The position numbers and the translations under genes were made by a program. This document shows positions 1 through 7,744 of a stretch of DNA of 16,544 bases, piece after piece (the stretch's first letter is position 1; the number at the start of each line of letters is the position of its first letter). Source of the stretch: an uncultured Candidatus Altimarinota bacterium (GTDB lineage Bacteria > Patescibacteriota > Gracilibacteria > BD1-5 > UBA6164); contig CALLPO010000116.1 of NCBI GenBank assembly GCA_938015605.1, positions 1 through 16,544 of the forward strand, in the 5' to 3' direction. The notes under the pieces were generated by a model. It had not been told where the DNA came from. It searched no databases and was given only the letters and a program-made list of their open reading frames with translations.

Positions 1-2
1 AG

Positions 3-320
3 ATTACTATTACTGTAAAAACTGTGTGAGCGTGATTTGAGATACTACTTAATAAAAATACTGACCTAACAAATAATGGTTCAACAATTGATTCTTGGGA
101 TTGAACAAAGTGATATTGATATGATAAAGATGCTTATACTGGTAATATTAATACTATTAATACAGATGAAAATATAGCCACTCAAGCTGCTAGTCTAAAT
201 ACAAATGGTAACTTAAATACCTATACTTATAAAATAAAATTGTGATCATTAGTTGATGGTTGAGCAATTGCATGAGATTATGAATGAATGATTGATTTTG
301 ACATACAGATGGATTATTAA
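3..320 (+). CDS. C-terminal part of a secreted surface protein (partial)
   Basis: An open frame enters from the left edge and ends at TAA (318-320). It gives about 105 residues if TGA is read as glycine; at least nine TGA codons lie in frame. The visible part is rich in Asn, Thr, Gly and Asp and has no cysteine or membrane segment. Its end (AGDYEGMIDFDIQMDYY) resembles the end of the next gene's product (AGDYDDDLTFTVSGNF). Both look like the last strands of a beta-sandwich of the WxL/camelysin-like type, so the two are probably distant paralogues. The function is unknown and surface location is inferred from that resemblance. A hairpin terminator follows directly. The start lies outside the window. 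Confidence 0.7.
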
Positions 321-349
321 AAAAACATAAAATTTAAAAAAATACAAAA

Positions 350-385
350 GTCTAGCTATATTACAAAATAAGCTAGACATTTTTT
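350..385 (+). terminator. Rho-independent terminator after the partial surface gene
   Basis: The eight-base arms GTCTAGCT (350-357) and AGCTAGAC (371-378) are perfectly complementary around a 13-base loop and are followed by ATTTTTT. The hairpin separates the first surface gene from the promoter of the next one. Confidence 0.85.
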
Positions 386-413
386 GACAAAACTATTTTT
401 TATATGATACAAT
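384..413 (+). promoter_or_regulatory. Sigma-70-like promoter for the 223-aa secreted protein
   Basis: A consensus -35 TTGACA (384-389) is followed after 18 bases by TACAAT (408-413). The -35 overlaps the T-run of the preceding terminator. It implies an untranslated leader of about 80 bases before the ATG at 501. Confidence 0.55.
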
Positions 414-500
414 AATATTGCTATGAGATAAATGAGTTCTATAGATGAAATTATCTCTGTTTGCTAGCAAACTATTTTAATTCATAAGTAATACAATACT

Positions 501-1172
501 ATGATAAATACAAAAATAAAAAAAGCTGCAGCTTTAATTGCAGTAGCTGCTATGACAGCTTCAACTTTTGGTAATGCACTTGCTGCAACTAATGTAGGTA
601 CAGGTTCAGTTACTGGATCTGCTGCACTTGACCAACCTATTGTTTGGGATGATACATTTGGAACTCCAGGTAATGCTACAGCTTCTGTAACTGGTATTAA
701 AGTTACTGCTACTGTTGCTCCTACTCTTAATGTTAGTTTCTCTACAGATGAAATTGCTTTAGGATTACTTACTCCAGGTGTTGCCTCAACAGGAACAATG
801 AATATTGAAGTTGGTACTAATGCTGCTGATGGAGTATTAATTACTATGCTATCAGCTAATGGTGGTCTAAAACATACTTCTAATGGTGAACTTATTAATA
901 ATACTTTAGCAGATGGTGAATTATATTCTTTTGCAAGTACTGCAGTAGATGATTCAGTAGCTGTTGCAGGTATTACTAAAGTTGGACTTACAGAAATTCA
1001 AAGTAATGCAGCAAATCAAACTACAGAACATGAAATTTATAAAACTCTTAAAGCAGAAATGACAGAAGGTACTGATGATTCAGTATTAACAGTTTCAGCT
1101 ACAGCAATTGCTACAACATCTGCTGGTGATTATGATGATGATTTAACTTTTACAGTTTCTGGTAACTTCTAA
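501..1172 (+). CDS. Secreted WxL/camelysin-like surface protein, 223 aa
   Basis: The protein starts MINTKIKKAAALIAVAAMTA and has a clear signal peptide with likely cleavage after ALA near residue 28. The mature part is acidic, Thr/Ala/Gly-rich and cysteine-free. A stretch around residues 66-95 (VTATVAPTLNVSFSTDEIAL, then LGLLTPGVAS) is the usual opening of beta-sandwich surface proteins of the WxL or camelysin type. No C-terminal anchor is visible, so it is probably released or held non-covalently. A TAA in frame at 489-491 fixes the start, and no Shine-Dalgarno sequence precedes it. It has its own promoter and terminator, suggesting strong independent expression. All 21 glycines are GGN, with no TGA codon, unlike its neighbours. 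The family assignment is by general pattern only; secretion is well supported. Confidence 0.85.
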   Translation: MINTKIKKAAALIAVAAMTASTFGNALAATNVGTGSVTGSAALDQPIVWDDTFGTPGNATASVTGIKVTATVAPTLNVSFSTDEIALGLLTPGVASTGTMNIEVGTNAADGVLITMLSANGGLKHTSNGELINNTLADGELYSFASTAVDDSVAVAGITKVGLTEIQSNAANQTTEHEIYKTLKAEMTEGTDDSVLTVSATAIATTSAGDYDDDLTFTVSGNF

Positions 1173-1192
1173 TATTAGATATACTAGACATG

Positions 1193-1233
1193 AAAAAATA
1201 CCTTAGTACATATAAACTAAGGTATTTTTTTTT
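1193..1233 (+). terminator. Strong terminator after the secreted protein gene
   Basis: The arms ATACCTTAG and CTAAGGTAT pair perfectly around a 10-base loop. Flanking A and T runs extend the stem (1193-1206 with 1217-1230), and a run of nine T follows. Confidence 0.9.
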
Positions 1234-1262
1234 GATTTTTTTTATCATTCCTTTATTATAAT
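1232..1262 (+). promoter_or_regulatory. Possible promoter for the DUF916-like gene
   Basis: TTGATT (1232-1237) and a perfect TATAAT (1257-1262) are separated by 19 bases, slightly longer than ideal. They lie about 40 bases upstream of the ATG at 1303, right behind the previous terminator. Confidence 0.4.
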
Positions 1263-1302
1263 CTTATCTATAAATAGGTAATTATTAATTAATTTTATAT
1301 AA

Positions 1303-2898
1303 ATGAGGATATTAAAATTTTTCATAATTTTGGTGTTATTTTCTTTTTGAACTATTGAAAGCTTTGCAGCTATTAATATGACAGTTTCACCAATAAAATA
1401 TGAACTAGAAGCTGCCCCTTGAGAGAGTATTACTCAAACAGCAACTATATACAATTATGATCCAGAAGATGTTACAATCATAACATGAAAATCTGATTTT
1501 ACTTCAAATTGAACTACAGGTTCACCAAGTTTTGTTAGATATAGTGAACTTGTACATGATGATCAGGAGCTTTCATCTTGGATGACTTTGAGCTCAAGCT
1601 GATTTATTCTTCCTGCAAATGGAAAGAAAGTAATTGAATTTACAATTGATGTTCCAGCAAGTGCTACTCCAGGAGGACATTATGCTGCTGTACTTTTCAA
1701 AAATCAAAATTCTGAAACTTCTTCTTCATGAGGAGGGACAAAACTCTGAATTAATGTAGATTATGCAGTGATTATTTTACTAACAGTTGGTTGAGATGTT
1801 GTCACTGAAATTGAAATAATTGAGCCAATAGTGAGTAATGGGTGATGATGATATTCGCAAGCTTCTCAGAATAACCATAACCTCTCTTGATGAAAACTTA
1901 TTTGATATTGAGGAATTGATGACTGTTTATGGGATTTCACGAATAGTAATTTTGACTGAATATGTTATGATAACCCAGTAAACTTAATTACTCAATTACA
2001 AACAGATAAAGAAGATGATAAGGATGATACTAATATTGCTTTAGATGTAAAAACTGATTTAAATAATGCTACTATTGATGGAACTAATAACGATTGAAAT
2101 GTAGGTGAGGATAATAATATTGCTAACACTAATGATGAAAAAGAAGATAATTTTGAAGTAAGTTTTACTTTTCCAATCAAAAATACAGGTAATACCCATG
2201 TGAAACCTGAATGATCTATTAAACTAATTGATGAAAATGGAGATCAAATAAAAGGAGTTTGAAAAAAGAATAAATATAATGATCTGTGAGCAGTAATTGG
2301 AGTTGATGTGGTAGATTATCTACCTATTAATGATAATGGTGGTAATGTACTTCCTAAATCTCAAAGAAATTTTTGAGAAAAATGGGAATGATTTCCGTAT
2401 CAAACACTTGATGATGAAGGAAAGATTGTCATGAAAAATATGTCACCAGATGAATACTACACAAAACAAAATATATGAAGTGATAGAGTTCTAATGCCTT
2501 GGGAGAGAGTCAGTTATAGAAAGAACAATAAGACTATAAAAGCATTAATTGATTTATCTTATAAGGATGATAACTGAGAAGATATTGAATTTTCATCTGC
2601 TAAAGAAATTCCAGTGACATACACTGAAAAATATATTGGAATTAATCCATACATTGTATGTCCATTCTTTTTATTCATTGGTCTTCTACTTCTTCTATGG
2701 TTGATTGCACTATGAAAAAGAACTAGATGTATTAATAAAGATTGTAAAAAAAGAATTAAAAGAAAACTTGTTAGATGCCCATATTGTGATACTAAGCAAA
2801 AAAAGACTACTAAGAAAGCTGCTGCTGCTATTAAAAAGAAAACTGAAAAGAGCACTAAAACAACTAAGAAAAAAACAACTAAAAATAAAAAGAAATAA
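1303..2898 (+). CDS. DUF916-like surface protein with membrane anchor, zinc ribbon and Lys-rich tail, 531 aa
   Basis: With TGA read as glycine (25 in-frame TGA), one frame runs from ATG 1303 to TAA 2898. Residues 1-22 are a signal peptide ending SFA. Residues 23-145 resemble the Ig-like DUF916 (WxIP) domain, including the typical run VPASATPGGHYAAVLF. An Asp/Asn-rich linker follows around 230-275, then a second probable beta-sandwich. A hydrophobic helix lies at about 449-471. After it come CX4C (C476, C481) and CX2C (C492, C495), forming a zinc ribbon, and then a Lys/Thr/Ala-rich tail of about 35 residues. This topology puts the Ig domains outside and the ribbon plus basic tail inside the cell. 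In Firmicutes, DUF916 proteins anchor WxL proteins to peptidoglycan; the secreted gene just upstream may be the partner here. The start is the first ATG of the frame; no Shine-Dalgarno is present. Confidence 0.85.
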
Positions 2899-2935
2899 AA
2901 TAAAAACTCACACCATAGTGTGAGTTTTTATTTTA
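2897..2935. terminator. Bidirectional terminator between convergent genes
   Basis: CTCACAC (2907-2913) and GTGTGAG (2918-2924) pair around a CATA loop, extended by flanking A and T runs. It can terminate the surface gene on the + strand and the rhodanese gene on the - strand. The rhodanese stop codon (2928-2930) lies inside the flanking run. Confidence 0.9.
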
Positions 2936-3242
2936 AAAGATTCCAAGCATCAATTCATCATTCAAGATCCTTAGCATATTTAAAGCTATTTTGTTTCATA
3001 AAATTTCTTACAGTTGTACTTCTACTTCAACTGTGGCAATATATTAAATATTTTTTAGTTTTATCTAATTTTAGTATTTTTTCTGCAGCTCATTGAGCAT
3101 AAATATCAATAAGTAACTGATTATTTTCAATAACTCAAAACATCTGTGCTTCTCATGGTGTTCTTACATCAAGTAAGACTTTATCTCATTCATGTAATTC
3201 AGTTTTAAAATCAATAGCTGAAATTTTTGTAAAATTATCCAT
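2928..3242 (-). CDS. Single-domain rhodanese, sulfurtransferase, 104 aa
   Basis: The product is a compact rhodanese domain. It has an early VLLDVRTPGEA motif (the conserved DVR.P.E) at about 22-32 and an active-site loop YCHSGSRS with catalytic Cys69. It closes with EGGIDAW, matching the usual GG...W end of the fold. Several glycines, including the one in the active-site loop, are TGA. Single-domain rhodaneses carry sulfane sulfur as a Cys persulfide and pass it to an acceptor. The gene starts one base after the stop of a 27-aa peptide, which itself starts one base after miaB, so the three are surely co-transcribed. A role in supplying sulfur for the MiaB methylthiolation is a reasonable inference, not shown by sequence. 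No signal peptide; cytoplasmic. Confidence 0.9.
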
Positions 3243-3243
3243 A

Positions 3244-3327
3244 TTATTGTGATTTATAAATTATCCAGATAACAATAAGTATTACTGGTAAAAGGATGAT
3301 AGCATATAATGTAGGTCATTTGATCAT
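3244..3327 (-). CDS. 27-aa single-helix membrane peptide between miaB and the rhodanese
   Basis: The frame MIKGPTLYAIILLPVILIVI continues with WIIYKSQ and ends in TAA. Gly4 is TGA, so a standard-code search would miss it. About 18 residues (6-23) form one hydrophobic membrane helix with short polar ends. The evidence that it is real is its placement: its ATG begins one base after the miaB stop (TAA-C-ATG), and the rhodanese ATG begins one base after its own stop (TAA-T-ATG). It fills the gap exactly in the same tight spacing as the other genes. The function is unknown; it could tether a partner to the membrane or be a coupling peptide. I know of no family for it. Confidence 0.65.
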
Positions 3328-3328
3328 G

Positions 3329-4777
3329 TTATACTTGTTCTCAAACTAAAACAAATTCATCTAAACTTAATATTTTTACTGTCACTATATCTCAAATTTT
3401 ATTCCCCTCTAATTTATTGAAAAATACTTCTTTAAAATTTCTTGTTCTTCAGTGAAACTGCTCATCTTTTTCTCATGAGATAAGAATTTCTTCTTCTCTT
3501 CATATCATAAGTTTGTTTCTCTTCTGAATTGATTTGAGTAATAAATCATTAAGAATGTGCCACCTTCTAGCTTTTTCTTCATTACTAACATCATCTGGAT
3601 ACATACGATCAGCAAGTGTCCCCTTCCTTACAGAATATCTAGCTGTGAAACAAAAATCAAAATCACATTCTTTAAAGGCTTGTACTGTTTCTTGAAACAT
3701 TTCTTCTGTTTCTCATGAATATCAAACAATAATATCTGTTGATATTGAAAAGAGAGGATCTTTAGATCTCAAGTATTCAACTTGTTTTCTAAAGTCTGAA
3801 TAGCTATGTTTTCTATTCATTCTTTTAAGCATCTTGTCTGAACCTGATTGAAGTGCAAAATGAAGGTAGTTACAGTTATTCTTTAATTCCATATGACTAT
3901 CAAGTATATCTTGAGTCATATCATGAGGATTACTTGATGTAAACCTTATTCTATCTAATCATTCTATAGAATTAATATCATCAAGCAATTCTCTAAAAGG
4001 AGACTTTCATTCTAGTTTATTCCATGTACTTTTTTCTGAATTCCAAAGTTTTTTGTCTACAAACTGTTTTCAATAAGAATTAACATTCTGGCCTATTAGG
4101 GTTATTTCTTTTGCTCAATTTTTCACAGCATCTACGCATTCTTCTAGAATTTCCTTATGAGTTCTACTCAGTTCTCATCATCTTGTATATGGAACAATAC
4201 AAAAAGTACAATAATTATCACATCAAGTTTGTATAATTACATTTGCTTGTGATGGGGTTTCTCTGAGTTGTTTAGATTTTAGATAGTCATCAAATTTTGA
4301 GTCGTTACCTATGGCTTCTCACAAGATATGAGTTAACATAAGTGGGAGGTATTTTGTTTCTTCAATTCTAAGAGTAAAATCTAGTTTATCTCACATTCTT
4401 GGAAAGAGTTTGTCATCATAGTTAAATATTCCCTCTTTATTATTTAGTAAGTTTATTTTTTTAGATTTATTTTTATCTCTTGTTAAGTTATCTTCTAAAT
4501 ACTGTTTATTAATTCATGTTTTTCTTACCATACAACCAGTGATTCAGATAAGAATATCTGTGTTGTTTTCTGTATTATATCTGAAAATTTCTTCAGATAA
4601 TCCAAATACTCTGTCTTCTCACTTTTGTCTAACACTACATGTGTTGAAAATTACAACGTTTGCTTGTTTCCAATTAGTGACTTTTATAAAACCTGACTGC
4701 AAAAAAATCATGTTAATCTTTTCAGAGTCAGCTTGATTCATAGCACAGCCAAATGTTTGTATAAAGTATTTTTTCAT
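3329..4777 (-). CDS. miaB: tRNA-2-methylthio-N6-dimethylallyladenosine synthase MiaB, 482 aa
   Basis: MiaB is a radical-SAM enzyme that adds a methylthio group to the modified adenosine at tRNA position 37. The N-terminal UPF0004 domain shows the three cluster cysteines C11 (FIQTFGCAMNQADSE), C47 (NTCSVR) and C82 (GCMVR). The radical-SAM motif GCDNYCTFCIVPYTRGGE contains C186, C190 and C193; the glycine just before C186 is TGA. A TRAM domain with a positively charged start and VTVKIL strand ends the protein. YTRG.E after the motif favours MiaB over RimO or MtaB. The length is close to the usual 440-475 aa. The 5' end has a TATAAT promoter and no Shine-Dalgarno sequence. It heads an operon with a 27-aa peptide and a rhodanese. 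Confidence 0.95.
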
Positions 4778-4800
4778 GTATTTTAAATTTAGTTATTGAA

Positions 4801-4827
4801 ATTATATAAAAATATTTAATAATGCAA
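4801..4827 (-). promoter_or_regulatory. Promoter of the miaB operon
   Basis: On the - strand a perfect TATAAT (4806-4801) lies 15-16 bases after TTGCAT (4827-4822), about 24 bases upstream of the miaB ATG. It sits just after the terminator of the SulP gene. Confidence 0.6.
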
Positions 4828-4832
4828 GTACT

Positions 4833-4860
4833 AAAAAACTAAGATTTCTCTTAGTTTTTC
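4833..4860 (-). terminator. Terminator at the end of the SulP gene
   Basis: The arms AAAAAACTAAGA (4833-4844) and TCTTAGTTTTT (4849-4859) pair around a TTTC loop. On the - strand the hairpin is followed by TTTTTT. The sulP stop codon (4851-4853) lies within the stem. Confidence 0.85.
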
Positions 4861-6710
4861 TTTTTAAAATTTTTTATGTGCAATTTTTGAAGTATTCTTT
4901 TCCCTATACTTATATGTTTGTCTTTTTTTCACTCCTTAGGCATATATTTAAAATATGGCTCTATATTAATTTCTAGTTTTAATTCTTCTTTTGCATAAGT
5001 AAGGGCTTCATGCCTACTTATTCTAAAAATATTTTCTATGCCAAAGTGTTTAATAAAATGTCATCTTTTCATTGCTCTATATACCCTTCATCTTACCCTT
5101 GAAATTAAGACTTTAATTCAAACTTTTTCAAATCATTCGAGAAGAGTCTGTAATGCTTCTAATCAAGAAGAATCTATTTCATCTACTCACCCTATATCTA
5201 GAACTATTAGTTTCATTTCAGGTTTGTTTTTTACAAATTTTATGAGTTTTCATTCAAAGTATCATGCACTTGCAAAATATAGAGGTCATTCAAATTTATA
5301 TACTCATACATTTTCACTAGATTGTAAATGTCTTCTTCTAATGTTTCTTAATTCACCATCTTTGTACATAGCAATTTCTACAAAATCAGGAGTCATACTT
5401 CTATATATGAAGAAAGCTAGTGATAGAGCTATTCAAACAATAAGTCATTTTTCTAAATGTGGTGCTGATACTAGAGTTACAATAAAAACTATAATGGCCA
5501 CTATTCAATCTTGTCTTTCCACATTCCGAGCATGGATTATTGGTTTTATTTTAATAAGGCCTGCTACAGCTACCATAATCACAGCAGCTAATGTAGCTTG
5601 AGGTAGGTGATACAATAAAGGAGTCAGAAAAAGCAAAGTAACTGCTACAAGTATTCAAGTAACTATTGATGAAAAACCAGTTTGAGCTCAAGAACCGAAA
5701 TTAACAGCACTCCTAGAAAAAGATCAGCTAACAGGATATCATTGAGAAAAACTTGCTGCAATATTTCATAGTCACTGTCCTATTAGTTCTTGATTGGCTG
5801 AGATTGATTTTTTAGATTCAGAAGCCATTGCTTTTGCTACACTTATTGCTTCAGCAAAACCAAGAATAGCTATAGTAACTGCTGCAGTTGCTAGTGTTTT
5901 AGCTGTATTCCAATCAAAAAGTTCACTCATGAATGGAATAGTTAATGATGGGAGTCCAGCTGAGATTTGTCACACAACTAATCATCACATACCCTCATAA
6001 TCTATGAAATATGAAATTAATGTAAATCATACAACAGCAACAAGTACTCCTGGAACTTTAGGTACAAATTTTTTCATTAAAACAAGTAATATTATACTTC
6101 ATGCACCTATAATAAAAGTTGTATAATCTGTATTTGTTAGAGCTGCTTGAACTACATTCCATATTTCAGTATATTTATGGTCAGCTTTTTCTAGAATTCA
6201 ACCTCATTGTAGTTCTTGTCCAAAGCTTAATCCAAAGATTTTATTAAGTTGAGAAGCTGCAATTACTATGGCAGCAGCATTTGTAAATCACACAATTACA
6301 GGATGAGATAAAAAATCAACAAGCTTTCACATTTTAACCAAACCAAGTGTTAACTGAATTATCCCAACTATTAGTGCTAAAAATGCAGCATATACAGCAT
6401 ATTGAATAGCTCATGAAGTTGCAAGAGGTTCTAGAGTTGCTGCTGTAATTAATGAGACTATTGCCACTGGTCAAGTAGCTAGTTGCCTTGAACTTCACCA
6501 AAAGGCTGAAATCATTACAGGAAGAAAAGATGCATATAGTCAATATATTGGACTCAGTCATGCTAATTGAGCATATGCCATTGATTGAGGAATAAGAACA
6601 AGCGCTACTGTTGCTCATGCAATCAAATCTGCTTTAAGAATATTTGGATTTTTTAATTCTCATATCCATCTCAAGAAAGGTAAAAATTGATTTTTTAATC
6701 AAGTTATCAT
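4851..6710 (-). CDS. sulP: SulP-family (SLC26-like) anion transporter with STAS domain, 619 aa
   Basis: The first third contains the SulP signature IPQSMAYAQLAGLSPIYGLY at about 40-59. SFSRSAVN and FGSGAQTGFSS follow near the middle, and the rest is a series of hydrophobic helices, so the two inverted transport repeats look complete. From about residue 462 the chain becomes soluble and forms a STAS domain with LDIGGVDEIDSSGLEAL (DSSG 513-516). Lys-rich residues close the protein. Many motif glycines are TGA. SulP proteins carry sulfate, bicarbonate or dicarboxylates across the inner membrane; substrate cannot be read from sequence. The chosen ATG at 6710 is nine bases behind AGGAG (6724-6720). 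An in-frame ATG three codons earlier (6719) directly abuts AGGAG and is less likely. Length is normal for the family (550-650 aa). Confidence 0.93.
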
Positions 6711-6719
6711 TGAATTCAT

Positions 6720-6724
6720 CTCCT
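6720..6724 (-). promoter_or_regulatory. Shine-Dalgarno site AGGAG of the SulP gene
   Basis: AGGAG on the - strand, nine bases before ATG 6710. It is one of only two clear Shine-Dalgarno sites in the window and decides between two in-frame start codons. Confidence 0.75.
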
Positions 6725-6750
6725 ATTTTTTTATTAAAAAATGTTTTATA

Positions 6751-6787
6751 AAAATAAAAGTACTTATATGAAGGAGTACTTTTATTT
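6751..6787 (-). terminator. Terminator after the 139-aa gene
   Basis: AAATAAAAGTACT (6752-6764) and AGTACTTTTATTT (6775-6787) are perfect complements around a 10-base loop. On the - strand the hairpin is followed by TTTT. It separates the 139-aa gene from sulP and begins inside the stop codon of the former. Confidence 0.8.
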
Positions 6788-7201
6788 AATAATATCAGTA
6801 TTTATTGTTCATTTAATTGAGTCTCACAATCATTCAACATCATCTAGAGTTCCTTTTATTTTATCAATAGTTTCAGTAGTTTCTGTTATAACATCTTTTG
6901 CTTTATTGTAAGTATCTTCTGCTCATGATAGAGTTGATCTTACTGTATCAATAGTATCTTTTGTTGTTTGAATTCAATCAGTAACTTTATTCCTAATATC
7001 AATTGCTCAACTTTGGAATTCTGAAATACTTGGAATATCGGTAACAGTTTCATTAATAGTTCATAAATTCCCTCTAACTTTATCTCAAAACCCTGAAAAT
7101 CAGAGTACATCCTCAATTCAATCTGTAATCTCTGGCTGAATAAAAATCAGTATTCCATAGATAGTTACACAAAGAATAATTAACCATAAGATTTTTTTCA
7201 T
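6782..7201 (-). CDS. Membrane-anchored helical protein of unknown function, 139 aa
   Basis: The protein begins MKKILWLIILCVTIYGILIF, a single hydrophobic helix that acts as an uncleaved anchor. The rest is soluble and polar, with repeated amphipathic segments such as VTDGIQTTKDTIDTVRSTL and VITETTETIDKIKGTLDDVE. These recur in steps of about 11-14 residues, the pattern of apolipoprotein-like or coiled-coil helices. It ends in GLGDSIKGTINTDIIK. No cysteine-based motif or catalytic residue is visible. The anchor orientation suggests that the helical part lies outside the membrane. A weak promoter (TTGCTT, 16 bases, TAAAAT at 7233-7228) precedes it, and a terminator separates it from sulP. I do not recognise a family; a membrane-stress or envelope-spacing protein is only a guess. 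Confidence 0.8.
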
Positions 7202-7243
7202 AAGATTTTTTTAGTGTTATTACTAATATTTTAAAAAATATAA

Positions 7244-7279
7244 TAAAAAAAGCAAGTAGACTTATGTCTTCTTACTTTT
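7244..7279 (-). terminator. Terminator after the 121-aa zinc-ribbon gene
   Basis: On the - strand AAGTAAGAAGAC and GTCTACTTGCTT pair, with one mismatch and one G-U pair, around ATAA, followed by TTTTTTT. It lies directly behind the stop codon at 7272-7274. Confidence 0.7.
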
Positions 7280-7637
7280 GATTATCATTAAATAATTCTT
7301 CAATACTGCAATTATTTTTCTTTATTGCTCTGTTTAAATCCACAATTTGAGAATCTTTTATTCTATCTTCATTCTTAGTTTCTGTAATTCATAGTTGTCA
7401 CTTAATTCATTCAATTTGTTCTTTTGAAATATTCAATGAAGGTAAATCAAGAGGAATGACTTGTGCTCTTATTATTGAGTGCTTCTCACACTGAGGACAA
7501 GCTACTTCTACATTGATGTTACTACCAGCTGTTCAGACTATTTCTACATTTGTATCATCTATTTTTGATGTACAGCTAGGACAAGCATATGTTTGAACTA
7601 AATTGTCTATCATTGTTTTAAGTGATTGGAAATTCAT
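7272..7637 (-). CDS. Small zinc-ribbon protein, 121 aa
   Basis: Two CX2C knuckles, CPSC (C19, C22) and CPQC (C47, C50), are spaced about 25 residues apart as in a zinc ribbon of the kind found in transcription factors and small RNA- or DNA-binding proteins. The beta strands between them (VEIVGTAGSN, INVEVA) fit that fold. The second half is polar: IPLDLPSLNISKEQIEGIKG, then a probable helix pair around DSQIVDLNRAIKKNN and SIEELF. There is no signal peptide, so it is cytoplasmic. It has its own promoter and terminator and is not linked to an operon. The function is unknown; nucleic-acid or protein binding through the ribbon is likely by analogy. Confidence 0.8.
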
Positions 7638-7667
7638 AATATTTATAGTTAATTACTAATTATATTA

Positions 7668-7695
7668 ATTATATTACAACTCTGGATTAAATCAA
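7668..7695 (-). promoter_or_regulatory. Promoter of the 121-aa zinc-ribbon gene
   Basis: TTGATT (7695-7690) and a perfect TATAAT (7673-7668) are spaced by 16 bases on the - strand, about 30 bases before the ATG. Confidence 0.6.
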
Positions 7696-7744
7696 AATAT
7701 TCTATCCGTTTTTGGATTGACAAATCTACTAAAAAAATAATAAA

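Noticed and set aside
1303..2898. Apparent pseudogene broken by 25 TGA codons
   Set aside because: The frame is continuous with TGA as glycine, and neighbouring conserved genes show the same recoding at invariant glycines.
5038..5601. Long + strand open frame of 187 codons
   Set aside because: It lies wholly opposite the SulP gene, has no recognisable domain, and exists because glycine TGA of the - strand appears as TCA on the + strand, removing stops.
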